In this document: piece after piece, positions 38,933 to 48,437 of the stretch
Position numbering within the stretch: the first letter of the stretch is position 1
Layout: the number at the start of each line of letters is the position of its first letter
Assembly (NCBI GenBank): GCA_030949945.1
Contig: JAUZRZ010000060.1
Coordinates: forward strand, 1 to 64,000
DNA: 64,000 nucleotides
Direction: 5' to 3'
From: Sulfurimonas sp.
GTDB lineage: Bacteria; Campylobacterota; Campylobacteria; Campylobacterales; Sulfurimonadaceae
Position numbers and translations under genes: made by a program
The notes under the pieces: generated by a model
Databases searched by the model: none
What the model was told of the DNA's origin: nothing
What the model saw: the letters and a program-made list of their open reading frames with translations, nothing else

Positions 38933-39592
38933 ATGACTCGTTTTTTCCTACTACTAACACTTTTTGCACTCTTTATAGGACTTAGTTATGCTGTCATATC
39001 TCTGCCACAAGAGGCACAAGGTCTTGGAGGGCTTGTAAACGCAGAGATACAAAATAGCGGTGTCTCAAACCCTGTAACAGCAGTGCTTATGAACTTTCGT
39101 GCTTATGATACTTTCCTAGAGATGGCTGTTTTATTTGTAGCTCTTTTAGGTGTGTATTCGCTCAACACTTCAGAGTCACACTCAAAACTTTTTCTTCAAA
39201 GTTCAGTATTAAAGAGATTAGGAGCTGTTTTAATCCCCATCCTTATACTGCTTAGTGCTTATCTATTATGGGTAGGTGCTCATGCTCCAGGTGGTGCTTT
39301 TCAAGCGGGGTCTGTTTTGAGTGCCCTTTTTATTTTGATTTTTCTGAGTGGATGGAAACTCTATTTCTCTCCTAAAAACTGGATAGTACAACTCTTTTTA
39401 GTTGCAAGTCTGCTCACCTTTCTTACTATTTCAGTAGTAAGTCTTTTTATCTCAGGAAAACTCCTTGAGTTGCCACAAGAGTATGCTACATTTATTATTT
39501 TTATCCTTGAAGCTCTAGCAACACTCTCTATAGGTATAACACTTTTTAATCTTTTTGTGAGTACTTTTTCACAATCAAAGGATAAAAGTTGA
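38933..39592 (+). CDS. fused MbhE-like / MrpB-like antiporter subunit
   Basis: The 219-residue membrane protein joins an MbhE-like N-terminal part (NPVTAVLMNFRAYDTFLEM, about 47-65) to an MrpB-like C-terminal part (GAHAPGGAFQAGSVLSALFI, about 116-135). Six hydrophobic helices are visible. In Mbh these are the separate subunits E and F. Its TGA stop overlaps the TTG start of the next gene. Confidence 0.8.
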   Translation: MTRFFLLLTLFALFIGLSYAVISLPQEAQGLGGLVNAEIQNSGVSNPVTAVLMNFRAYDTFLEMAVLFVALLGVYSLNTSESHSKLFLQSSVLKRLGAVLIPILILLSAYLLWVGAHAPGGAFQAGSVLSALFILIFLSGWKLYFSPKNWIVQLFLVASLLTFLTISVVSLFISGKLLELPQEYATFIIFILEALATLSIGITLFNLFVSTFSQSKDKS

Positions 39593-39876
39593 ATATACTC
39601 TTTTTTTATGCAGTTATAGCTATTGGGCTTTTTTGTATAGGGCTTTATGCACTCATCATGCAAGCACATCTTCTGCGTAAACTGCTCGCCATCAACATTA
39701 TGGGAAGTGGTGTCTTTCTTCTGCTTATATCCCTCTCTTCTCGTAGTGAGTTTATGCAAGACCCAGTTCCACATGCTATGGTCATCACTGGAATTGTTGT
39801 TGCAGTATCAGCAACAGCCTTAGGCTTAGTCTTGATGATAAAGATTGCTCTTAAAACGGGTAAAGCAGAGTTATGA
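39589..39876 (+). CDS. Mrp-type antiporter subunit C (NuoK-like), TTG start
   Basis: The 95-residue NuoK/MrpC-like protein has three helices and the signature DPVPHAMVITGIVVAVSATA (20 residues, about 59-78). The start codon is TTG at 39589-39591, within the stop region of the previous gene; the next ATG would cut into the first helix. It forms the small proton-path subunit next to MrpD. Confidence 0.87.
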   Translation: MNILFFYAVIAIGLFCIGLYALIMQAHLLRKLLAINIMGSGVFLLLISLSSRSEFMQDPVPHAMVITGIVVAVSATALGLVLMIKIALKTGKAEL

Positions 39877-41337
39877 TGAATACTATGATGATTATTCCTT
39901 GGGAGGTGTTACTTATTTTACTACCACTTTTTGGTGGAATTCTCTCTTTTGTTTTTAAAAAAATTGCTAAAGTAGTGGCAGTAGCCACACTCTTTACTAC
40001 TCTCATTTTTGTTTTTATGATAGCTTTAAAACTCTTAGAAGACTGGTGCTTACTATCATCTTGTTGGAGGATGGGATGCACCTTTGGGGATAAATCTTTA
40101 TGTAGATGGGCTAAGCCTCTTAATGCTCGGACTCACAGCTCTCATCGGAGTTCTTGTCACTCTCTACTCTACAAAGTATTTCACACAAGAGTCATCCATA
40201 CTATTTTGGCCACTCTACCTCTTTATGACAGCTGGATTAAATGCACTCTTTTTATCTCAAGATATATTTAATTTTTATGTCACCTTAGAACTTATTGGCT
40301 TAGCCTCGGTTGCTTTGAGTACACTTAGCAGTACTAAAGAGGCACTCACAGGTGCCATGCGTTACCTCTTAGTCACACTTGCAGGCTCACTTGCCTATCT
40401 TTTAGGTGTTGCCCTACTCTATCATGGTTTTGGAAGTGTTGATATAAGTATTCTTTCACAGAAAATAGAGTCCACTCCTGTTGTTTGGGCAGCTATGGGA
40501 TTAATGAGTGCAGGTTTACTCCTCAAAAGTGCACTCTTTCCCTTTCATTTTTGGCTTCCTCCCGCACATGCAAATGCTCCTGCTCCCATCAGTGCTATTT
40601 TATCAGCACTCATTATCAAGGCTTCCATCTATATACAGCTGCGTTTAGTTTTATACCTTTTTATGCCTCTAGGCGATATATATTTAGAAGTATTGTTTGG
40701 GGTTTTAGGAACTATGGCTATTGTATGGGGTTCAGTTCAAGCACTCCTACAAACGCGATTAAAACTACTTATTGCCTACTCAACAGTGGCACAAATCGGG
40801 TACATATTTATAGCCTTCTCTTTAGCTATAGGCGGTGTACCCATAGCATGGAATGCGCTTGTTTATCTTATCTTGTCTCATGCCCTAGCAAAAAGTGCTA
40901 TGTTTCTTGTAGCTGGAAATCTACTTCACTTTTGTGGGCATGACCGCATAACTGACTTAGACCGCCTTGCACAGAGATTACCTTTGAGTATTACTGCGTT
41001 TGCTTTGGCAGGAGTGAGTATTATTGGGCTACCAATCAGCGGTGGATTTATAGCCAAATGGTTTTTACTTGAGGCAGCACTTATAGATGAGAACTGGATT
41101 TTTATCCTAGTTATACTTGTGGGTGGTCTGCTCGCTGCTGCTTATATATTTAAAGTGTTAGGCTTCGCGTTTACAAAAGCACCTCAGTCTCACGAAGGTG
41201 AAATGCTTTCTCCTTATATGGAATTCACTCCTCTTATTTTAGCCATATTGTCCATAGTTATAGGATTTTTTGCTATACCTATACTCTCTTTAGTAGAGAT
41301 AGGAAATCCTTTTAACATAGCAGGAGTTCGACCATGA
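39873..41337 (+). CDS. Mrp-type antiporter subunit D (one frame break)
   Basis: This is a NuoN/M-like proton-pumping subunit of about 487 residues. The first two helices lie in one frame (39873-40040). An extra A at 40037 moves the rest, beginning LGINLYVDGLSLLM, into a second frame. The conserved Lys of the proton path is in LLKSALFPFHFWLPPAHANAP (first 20 residues at about 200) and the conserved helix-7/8 break is present. ORF ends 41337 with four-base overlap to the next gene. Confidence 0.87.
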
Positions 41338-42827
41338 GTATAGATGCACTTATTCCACTTTTTGTAATTTTAAGCTCTTTTATACCAGCAATTATTATCT
41401 TTACTCTTCCTCAAGAGAAACACTATACTCGTACACTTTTAAATCTTTTAGGAATTTTTTTCACTCTCGTTTTTGTAGTGTGGATGTTTGTAGGTGTCTA
41501 TCATGGGCATAACTACGAAATACATTTGCCACTCATACACAATCTCGATATAAGTTTAAACGCAGGACCTCTAGCACTCTTTTTTACAGGACTCTCTAGT
41601 GTTTTATGGTTTCTTACAACTATTTATGCCATTGGCTATCTTGAGGGTTCTGCTCACAGTAGCCGTTTTTTTGGTTTTTTTAGTTTATGTATCACGGCTA
41701 CCATTGGGGTCTCCTTATCTGGAAACCTCATCACATTTTTAATTTTTTATGAGATTTTAACACTATCAGCATATCCACTTATTATTCACAGAGGAACAGA
41801 AGAGTCTCGCATTGCTGGGGGAAAGTACCTTACTTATACACTTATTGGAGGTGCTCTACTGCTTTTAGGAACTGTCTGGCTCTATACACTAACAGGTACA
41901 TTAGAGTTTACTCCAAAAGGATTTATTGGTGTAATTGAAGCTCAGCACCATTTTGCAGTTATAATGATTTTTATTCTTTTAATAGCAGGTTTTGGTGTCA
42001 AGGCTGCTCTTTTTCCTCTACATGGCTGGTTACCCCTAGCCATGGTAGCACCAGCACCAGTGAGTGCCTTGTTACATGCAGTTGCTGTTGTAAAAGCAGG
42101 AGCATTTGGTATAGTTCGTGTTGTTTATGAAGTCTATGGAGTTGAAACAGCAGCACTCCTTGGTCTAACAACACCCCTTGCTATCTTAGCCTCCATAACC
42201 ATCATCTATGGTTCTCTAAAAGCACTCTTTGAAGATAATCTCAAACGCAGACTAGCCTACTCTACTGTTAGTCAAGTCTCCTATATTATCCTTGGTATTG
42301 CCATAGTAGGACCTATTGCGACTATAGGAGGTATTATTCATTTAGTACATCAAGGAGTTATGAAAATAACACTTTTTTTTGGAGCAGGAAACTTTGCTGA
42401 GACACTCGGCATACATCATGTCAGCGAGATGAACGGTGTAGGAAAACGGATGCCATGGACTATGGCAGCTTTTAGCATTGGAGCCTTTGGTATGATAGGC
42501 ATACCTCCAATTGCAGGGTTTATCAGCAAATGGTATCTCGGATATGGAGCATTAGAGGCTGGGCAAGAGTGGGTTATACTTGTACTCGCTCTTAGTAGTC
42601 TCTTAAACGCAGGCTATTTTTTGCCCATACTCTATAGAGCATGGTTTTTAGCTCCAGCAGAGTCATGGCCAGATGAGCATGATTTTGGAAGATGGGAGAC
42701 AAAGTTAAGCCTACTTTTACCACCAGTCATTACTGCATTTTTTGCACTTATATTTGGTCTCTTTGCAGGATCATCATGGAGCCCTTTGTCATGGGTTTAT
42801 CTTATTATACAAAGGGAATTTTATTGA
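41334..42827 (+). CDS. proton-conducting membrane transporter (second NuoM/L-like subunit)
   Basis: A 497-residue protein with about 14 helices. The key tract GFGVKAALFPLHGWLPLAMV (20 residues, about 219-238) has the channel Lys, and HAVAVVKAGAFGIVRVVYEV (about 249-268) has a second. NLKRRLAYSTVSQVSYI is the usual mid-protein helix. It has no C-terminal lateral helix like NuoL. It acts as an additional antiporter-like unit beside MrpD. Confidence 0.87.
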   Translation: MSIDALIPLFVILSSFIPAIIIFTLPQEKHYTRTLLNLLGIFFTLVFVVWMFVGVYHGHNYEIHLPLIHNLDISLNAGPLALFFTGLSSVLWFLTTIYAIGYLEGSAHSSRFFGFFSLCITATIGVSLSGNLITFLIFYEILTLSAYPLIIHRGTEESRIAGGKYLTYTLIGGALLLLGTVWLYTLTGTLEFTPKGFIGVIEAQHHFAVIMIFILLIAGFGVKAALFPLHGWLPLAMVAPAPVSALLHAVAVVKAGAFGIVRVVYEVYGVETAALLGLTTPLAILASITIIYGSLKALFEDNLKRRLAYSTVSQVSYIILGIAIVGPIATIGGIIHLVHQGVMKITLFFGAGNFAETLGIHHVSEMNGVGKRMPWTMAAFSIGAFGMIGIPPIAGFISKWYLGYGALEAGQEWVILVLALSSLLNAGYFLPILYRAWFLAPAESWPDEHDFGRWETKLSLLLPPVITAFFALIFGLFAGSSWSPLSWVYLIIQREFY

Positions 42828-42828
42828 T

Positions 42829-44370
42829 ATGTATGAGAACTTTATTAATAGTTTACTTTTATTAGCTGTAGTTTCCCCCTTAGTTATAGTACTTCTTTTG
42901 TTTATAAAAAGCATCCGTAGCATACTCTTATATCTTGCTGCTTACTCAGCTATACCAGCACTTTTAGCTAGTTTATTAGTATCACCAGATCAACTTCAAT
43001 GGGATTTTCCATGGTTGCTTCTTGGTGTTAAAATAGGATTAGATACTACGGGGCAGATATTTTTACTTGTAAGTGCCTTACTTTGGAGTGTTTCGGGTAT
43101 ATATGCGAAAACATACTTTAAAGATGAAAATCAACAGCTTCGTTTTTACCGCTTTTTTCTTCTAGCAATGGCTGGAAATTTTGGTCTTATTGTCTCTGGA
43201 GATATTTTTAGTTTTTATCTCTTTTTTACTTTGATGAGCTTTGCTTCTTATGGTTTAGTAGCGTTTAGGGGAGATAAAGAAGCATTTCATGCGGGCTTAG
43301 TTTACATAGTCTTAGTTGTTGTGGGAGAGGTGATGCTTTTTGTTGCATTGTTAATGCTTGCTCATGCATCTGATGCAACAACATTTGAAGCTATTAGAGA
43401 GAGTTACTTTGATAATCCAAATAAAAACATAATAATCTTTTTACTTTTTACTGCTTTTGGGATTAAAGCTGGAGTTATTGGGGTACATGTATGGTTACCT
43501 CTCGCACATCCTCTCGCCCCTACACCTGCAAGTGCAGTTCTCTCAGGTGCTATGATAAAAGCGGGGCTTTTAGGATGGTTACGACTCTTGCCCTTAGGGG
43601 AAAATATTTTGCTTGAGTGGGCTATAGGTATTATGCTTGTAGGGGTTTTAGCTCAAGTCTATGGAGTGATTATCGGCTTAACACAGCGTAACCCTAAGAC
43701 ACTCTTAGCTTATTCGAGTATCAGTCAGATGGGAATTATGACTATGCTCATAGGTTTAGGCTTTTATGCACCAGAGAGTTGGGAGATAATCCTCACTGGA
43801 ATCATCTTTTTTACCCTACACCATGGATTAAGTAAGGGAGCACTTTTTTTAGGAGTGGGAGCTCTTGGTACTCACAACAGAGTCCAAAGGTATGCTATCT
43901 GGTTTGGACTTTTTATACCTGCCCTTGCCTTAGCAGCAGCACCTTGGAGTAGTGGTATGATAGCAAAACATCTTGTCAAGAGTTGTTCTACTTATCTCCC
44001 CTCTCCTTGGGATACAGCACTTGAGATAGTTCTTTTTATAGGTGCGATAAATACAGCACTACTGATGATTAGGCTACTCTATCTAGTCCGTCCTAATGCA
44101 ACTCCCTTTGGCATAAACCCTAGTCTCTCACTCCTCTACCCTTGGATAGGACTACTTCTAAGTATTATACTCCTACCTTTTGTTTTTCAATCCTCATATG
44201 CGCAGATGTCACATCTGCCTATACTAGCGTTTATATACCCCATACTCCTTAGTATCATCATAGCTACACTTGCCTTTAAAACAAAAATACTACAAGATAT
44301 AAAACCTGTACCAGCTGGTGATATTTTGGTTCTTTTTGAGAGGGGTATAAAACTATTAAATATGAAGTAG
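42829..44370 (+). CDS. proton-conducting membrane transporter (third NuoM/N-like subunit)
   Basis: Starting from ATG 42829, one base after the previous stop, it encodes 513 residues with about 14 helices. The conserved FGIKAGVIGVHVWLPLAHPL (20 residues, about 205-224) carries the Lys; the second region reads SGAMIKAGLLGWLRLLP. It is more divergent than the two preceding subunits. It ends the operon and overlaps the convergent lpxK gene by 15 bases. Confidence 0.82.
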   Translation: MYENFINSLLLLAVVSPLVIVLLLFIKSIRSILLYLAAYSAIPALLASLLVSPDQLQWDFPWLLLGVKIGLDTTGQIFLLVSALLWSVSGIYAKTYFKDENQQLRFYRFFLLAMAGNFGLIVSGDIFSFYLFFTLMSFASYGLVAFRGDKEAFHAGLVYIVLVVVGEVMLFVALLMLAHASDATTFEAIRESYFDNPNKNIIIFLLFTAFGIKAGVIGVHVWLPLAHPLAPTPASAVLSGAMIKAGLLGWLRLLPLGENILLEWAIGIMLVGVLAQVYGVIIGLTQRNPKTLLAYSSISQMGIMTMLIGLGFYAPESWEIILTGIIFFTLHHGLSKGALFLGVGALGTHNRVQRYAIWFGLFIPALALAAAPWSSGMIAKHLVKSCSTYLPSPWDTALEIVLFIGAINTALLMIRLLYLVRPNATPFGINPSLSLLYPWIGLLLSIILLPFVFQSSYAQMSHLPILAFIYPILLSIIIATLAFKTKILQDIKPVPAGDILVLFERGIKLLNMK

Positions 44371-45228
44371 TTCTACTTCTAAATCTAGCAAAGAAAGCGG
44401 TAGATTAAAATCAACTATTTTTACATAATCTTTATAAGTCACTAAAAGTGAGTCAGACTTGTCATGAGAAAGAATAGCCTCTAACTCTTCTTTAGAAAAA
44501 GAGTGATGATCTGCAAAATAGTTTTTACTTACTACACTTGGTAAAAACTCATCTAGTCTTTGTGGTCTTGCTATTGCTGTTACTAGTGACATTTTTTTTG
44601 TAGCATTTTTTAGCTCAACCTTGCGTTTAAAGTCTCTTCCTTCTTTGTATAGACTTACCTCTTTAGTACTCCAAAGTCTTTCACGAAAGGCACCAGCTGG
44701 TAAACATCTACTGTTTTTTGTATTTACTTCTATTAGAATATCTTGTTTTTTAATATCGTGTTTAGAATAGGCATCATCCAAAAACAGACTCTCCACACCC
44801 ATCTCTTTAGCTTTTTTTATACCTTTTTTTCTATCTTCACTTACTATAACTACTGCGTTTGGTAGTTTATGTGCATATATCATCGCCTCATCACCGCTAA
44901 TACTTACATCACAAAGTATTTTTTCTTTATCTTTTACTACATAAAGCCCTGAGGAGTCTCTTCCATAGCCACGCAGGATGATAGCTGTATTTTTTTCATT
45001 TTTAGCTAGTGCTATGACTAAAGGAGTTTTTCCACTCCCCCCAACAGTCAAATTTCCCACACTCACTATCTTTAATCCAAAATCTTCGGGTGTTTTACTC
45101 TTAAAACGCAGCCACATTAAAAAACAGTAGAGATAAGAGAGAGGAAGTAGAAGAAAAGAGATGAGTTTTTGGAAAATATTTGGGTTGTAGAAGTACTCCT
45201 CAACCCAAAATACAAGAGAGTTTTTCAA
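44356..45228 (-). CDS. lpxK: tetraacyldisaccharide 4'-kinase
   Basis: LpxK adds the 4'-phosphate to lipid A disaccharide at the inner membrane. The 290-residue protein has an N-terminal amphipathic/hydrophobic helix (LISFLLLPLSYLYCFLMW), the Walker A SVGNLTVGGSGKTPLVIAL (about 52-70) and FLDDAYSKHDIKK (the DD-x-x-K/H region). It lies near nadE as in other Campylobacterota. Confidence 0.92.
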   Translation of the reverse strand: MKNSLVFWVEEYFYNPNIFQKLISFLLLPLSYLYCFLMWLRFKSKTPEDFGLKIVSVGNLTVGGSGKTPLVIALAKNEKNTAIILRGYGRDSSGLYVVKDKEKILCDVSISGDEAMIYAHKLPNAVVIVSEDRKKGIKKAKEMGVESLFLDDAYSKHDIKKQDILIEVNTKNSRCLPAGAFRERLWSTKEVSLYKEGRDFKRKVELKNATKKMSLVTAIARPQRLDEFLPSVVSKNYFADHHSFSKEELEAILSHDKSDSLLVTYKDYVKIVDFNLPLSLLDLEVELLHI

Positions 45229-45236
45229 GAAAAAGT

Positions 45237-46358
45237 CTACACTCTTGTTTTAGCTATTTTTTTCACTTTTTCTATAACAGATTTAACCTCAGCATCACTC
45301 ATATTTGCATAAATAGGAAGAGAGAGAACTTGCTGGTAAGAGCGAAGTGCTACAGGGTAGTCATTTACTCGTAAAGAGTATTTTGTTTTGTAGTATGATA
45401 AAAGATGAAGTGGAATATAGTGAAGCCCAGTTCCTATGCCGAGATTTCTCAGTTCAACTGCAAAAGAGTCACGGTTTTTATCAATTTTTATAACATACAG
45501 AGAAAAAGGGTTCTCTTCATTATCCATACTTGGAATACTAACATGATCAATAGTCTCTAAAGCAGTAGAGTACATATGAGCAATCTTTTGCTGTCTTTGT
45601 ATAACTGCATCTTGATCAGCAACCATAGCACGGATATATGCTGCGTTTAAAGCACTTAGAGAGTAGTCATTTCCAATATCTACAACATCATAAATATAAT
45701 CAAGTACATTTTCCTGACGAACTATTGCATGGTTCATAAGTAATCTAGCTCTCTCTATGATTTCATCACTATTTGTTACAAGCATTCCACCATTACAGAT
45801 GTTTTTCTTCAGGTGTGGAGAGAAGTTAAAACATACTATATCAGCACCTGTTGAGCCTATCTTTTGACCCTTATAAGTAGCACCTAAAGCATCACTTGCA
45901 TCTTCTACTATTTTGACACTATAGCGTTTACCCATGGCATAAACACGCTCTAAATCTACAGTTGCTCCACCGAGGTGAGTTATGATAACAGCTTTGAGTT
46001 TTTTACTTTGGTTTTCATCCAGATAAACATCTAGTTTATCAAGGTTGATGTTATACGAGTCTGCATCAATATCAACAAATATCGGCTCCGCATCAAAATG
46101 ACGCACAACTTCTGGTACACTTGGATGTGCATTTACTGAACATACTACTTTATCACCGCGTTTAAGGTCAAGTGCAAGCATCGCTAAATGTAAGGCAGAA
46201 GTACCATGAGAGGTAGCAAGAACATGCTCAGCTCCAACATAATCGGCAAATTCACTCTCTAACTCTTCTACCTGATTTACATCTTCTCCATCAAGTGTGT
46301 CACTTACATGTGAGTGAGCATCACGAGAACTTTCATATCTATTAAATGGTATTTTCAT
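45237..46358 (-). CDS. DegT/DnrJ/EryC1/StrS aminotransferase
   Basis: The 373-residue PLP-dependent enzyme aminates a nucleotide-linked keto-sugar for surface polysaccharide. Conserved segments are HVLATSHGTSALHLAMLAL (about 43-61), IVEDASDALGATYKGQ (about 150-165) and the PLP-Lys region FNFSPHLKKNICNGG (about 179-193). It is next to lpxK, consistent with LPS work. The exact sugar is not determinable. Confidence 0.88.
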   Translation of the reverse strand: MKIPFNRYESSRDAHSHVSDTLDGEDVNQVEELESEFADYVGAEHVLATSHGTSALHLAMLALDLKRGDKVVCSVNAHPSVPEVVRHFDAEPIFVDIDADSYNINLDKLDVYLDENQSKKLKAVIITHLGGATVDLERVYAMGKRYSVKIVEDASDALGATYKGQKIGSTGADIVCFNFSPHLKKNICNGGMLVTNSDEIIERARLLMNHAIVRQENVLDYIYDVVDIGNDYSLSALNAAYIRAMVADQDAVIQRQQKIAHMYSTALETIDHVSIPSMDNEENPFSLYVIKIDKNRDSFAVELRNLGIGTGLHYIPLHLLSYYKTKYSLRVNDYPVALRSYQQVLSLPIYANMSDAEVKSVIEKVKKIAKTRV

Positions 46359-46368
46359 TATTTATTCC

Positions 46369-47175
46369 TTATAAAGTTATATCTCTTGGATAGTTAAAAT
46401 CATGGTTTAGTGTTCTAGATGTTAGTTTCGCGATAAGAGGCATCTTTCGCTTAAAATGATTGCGAAAAATCTTCTGCACAATCATATCTAACATCTTCTC
46501 ATCTATACCTTTAGCGATTATTTCTTCTATGCTAAGTCGATCTTCTACATAAAGCTTCATTGCCGCATCAAGCTGGGCATAGGTATAACCCAAATCAGCC
46601 TCATCACTCTGTCCATCCCACAAATCTGCAGAGGGAGGTTTTTTTATAATACTTTTGCTAACACCTAAGTACTCTGCGAGTTCAAACACTTCACTTTTAT
46701 ATAAATCGCCTATGGGATTCACAGCCGAAGCCAAATCTCCATAGAGTGTTCCATATCCTAGCATCAACTCACTTTTGTTACTTGTACCTAAGACCAAAGC
46801 ACTCTCTCTTGCACTTATGTCAAAAAGTGTCGCCATTCGCATTCGTGAAGAGAAGTTTCCTTTTCTCAAGTTGTCAAGCTCTGGGTTTAACTCCTCATAT
46901 GCTCTAAGCATTGGCTCTATTGATGCTGTTATTGAGTGTAGTGAAAAATCTCTGCACAACTCATCTGCATCATCAAGTGAGCTTTGCGAGGAGTACTGCG
47001 ATGGCATTTTAACACAGAGCAAATCTTCTTTAAAAACTGCCTCTGCCAAAACTGCCACAACAGCAGAATCCAAACCACCACTCAGACCAACTACAACCCG
47101 ACTCAGTCCTGTTTTTTTAACTTCATTTTCTAAAAAAGCTTGTAGATATTCAGTTATTTGACTATATTTACTCAT
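46369..47175 (-). CDS. nadE: ammonia-dependent NAD+ synthetase
   Basis: NadE converts deamido-NAD to NAD using ammonia and ATP. The 268-residue protein has the PP-loop VVGLSGGLDSAVVAVLAE (about 27-44), ALVLGTSNKSELMLGYGTLYG (shown as 20 residues from LVLG) and KKPPSADLWDGQSDEADLG. It has no N-terminal glutaminase domain, so it depends on free ammonia. Confidence 0.94.
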   Translation of the reverse strand: MSKYSQITEYLQAFLENEVKKTGLSRVVVGLSGGLDSAVVAVLAEAVFKEDLLCVKMPSQYSSQSSLDDADELCRDFSLHSITASIEPMLRAYEELNPELDNLRKGNFSSRMRMATLFDISARESALVLGTSNKSELMLGYGTLYGDLASAVNPIGDLYKSEVFELAEYLGVSKSIIKKPPSADLWDGQSDEADLGYTYAQLDAAMKLYVEDRLSIEEIIAKGIDEKMLDMIVQKIFRNHFKRKMPLIAKLTSRTLNHDFNYPRDITL

Positions 47176-47299
47176 TTAAAAACAAAACCTTTACAAATTA
47201 TTAACTAATTTTATTATAACTAAGTTTTGTAACAAATTATACTTTAAGTTAAAGTTACTACCATTATATAATAAAAAATTATTCTTACAAGGCTTTGAA

Positions 47300-47581
47300 A
47301 TGTTTAAAAAAATAGTAATAATCTCCTGTTTATTCTCAACTCTCGCACTCTATGCCCAGTACGAAGAAGCAAAAGAACTTTTTGATGATGCTGCTTGTAT
47401 GGAGTGCCATAACAATGAAGATTTTGTAGTGAAAAAAAATAAAGTTAGTGATTTTAAAAAATTATGTAGGGTTGTTGATGCATGCCGTTTCAATAATGAA
47501 GTAGAGTGGTTTGATGATGAAAGCCTAGATGTATCAAGGTACCTAAATCACAAATTTTACAAGTTTAAAGAAGAAGAGTAA
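47300..47581 (+). CDS. small periplasmic c-type cytochrome-like protein
   Basis: A 93-residue protein with a signal peptide (residues 1-19, ISCLFSTLALYAQ) and one haem-binding CMECH (about 34-38). Two further Cys (KKLCRVVDACRF) could form a disulfide. No clear Met ligand follows the haem motif in the mature domain, so the axial ligand is uncertain (a His in LNHKFYKF is possible). The gene is monocistronic in a 400-bp gap region. Confidence 0.7.
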   Translation: MFKKIVIISCLFSTLALYAQYEEAKELFDDAACMECHNNEDFVVKKNKVSDFKKLCRVVDACRFNNEVEWFDDESLDVSRYLNHKFYKFKEEE

Positions 47582-47585
47582 GCTT

Positions 47586-48409
47586 TTAACACACTTCCCT
47601 TTTCGCCATTACTTTTAACTCCTGACAAGAGAATCCAGCTTTTTTTCTTGCTTCAATATTTAAGTCATTTGGTCGTGAGAAAACTTCTTGGATAGTACTT
47701 TTTTATGATTTCAAAAAACAGATCAGTAGAGACTCCCTTTTGCTCACATACATAAGAGAACCAGACATCTCCTTTATAAACATGTTCTACTTCTTCATCT
47801 AAAATAGTACTTAGAACTCTAATTATCTTCTCTATACTTTCACTCTTTGGTAGTTTTTTTAGTTTTTTAAGTATCATAGGAGTTGCATCTAAACCATTTG
47901 CTTCTAAGTAACGAGGAACTACAGCCATTCTCTCCACTACATCTAAAGTTTTTTGTCCTGCTTCAAAAAGAGCATCATGTACAGCCACACTCCCATAAGA
48001 TGAGCCTAAGTCTTGTAGTAGTCCCTCTAGCATCAAAAAGTGACGGATTTCATCATCTCCCACAGCTAGCCAGTCATCATAGTAAGCCTTTGGTAAACCA
48101 CGAAACCTATAAGCCCCATCAAGTGCTAAATCTATTGCGGAGTACTCTATGTGTGCTATTGCATGGATGAGATTTATCTGCCCATCTACTGCTGTAAGGT
48201 TTTTTTCGTTTAGGAACATCTTGGGGTGCAACTGAGCTACAAAATGGATAATAAGAAGGTTTACTAAACTCCAAAGCAGGAGTTATCTCTTCAAAGCTCA
48301 GCTCATCTTTTTTGTATTTTTCATAAAAATCTAAAAAAAGTTCTATTTTTTCTAAAGGTTTTTTTGCAAGTAATACTGTTTCTAAAGTCTTAAAATAATT
48401 CATGGGCAC
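47586..48409 (-). CDS. DUF455 ferritin-like protein (two frame breaks)
   Basis: A di-iron ferritin-like fold protein of about 272 residues. The central frame has AIAHIEYSAIDLALDGAYRF and DDEIRHFLMLEGLL with metal ligands (E, D/H), and ILDEEVEHVYKGDVWF. The C-terminus NDLNIEARKKAGF matches the DUF455 ending. One extra A in an A-run near 48215 breaks the N-terminal frame, and a missing base near 47675 breaks the C-terminal frame, giving the stop TAA 47586-47588. It is divergent to the MBL gene. Function unknown. Confidence 0.75.
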
Positions 48410-48416
48410 ATAATGC

Positions 48417-48422
48417 TATAAT
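48417..48422 (+). promoter_or_regulatory. TATAAT -10 element upstream of the MBL gene
   Basis: TGCTATAAT (extended -10) lies 15 bases upstream of the ATG at 48438, inside the 28-bp gap between divergent genes. The short leader suggests a nearly leaderless transcript, or a start inside the opposite gene's 5' end. Confidence 0.4.
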
Positions 48423-48437
48423 CTGCATAAAAAAGAG

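Noticed and set aside
39361..39774. 137-codon minus-strand open frame
   Set aside because: It lies entirely antisense to the antiporter B/C genes and has no ribosome site or recognisable motif.
40485..40943. 152-codon plus-strand open frame rich in Cys and Ser
   Set aside because: It is an alternative frame inside the antiporter D gene, whose true frame has all conserved residues.
37612..44370. Membrane-bound hydrogenase (Mbh) operon
   Set aside because: No large/small hydrogenase or iron-sulfur subunits occur nearby; only the ion-translocating part is present.
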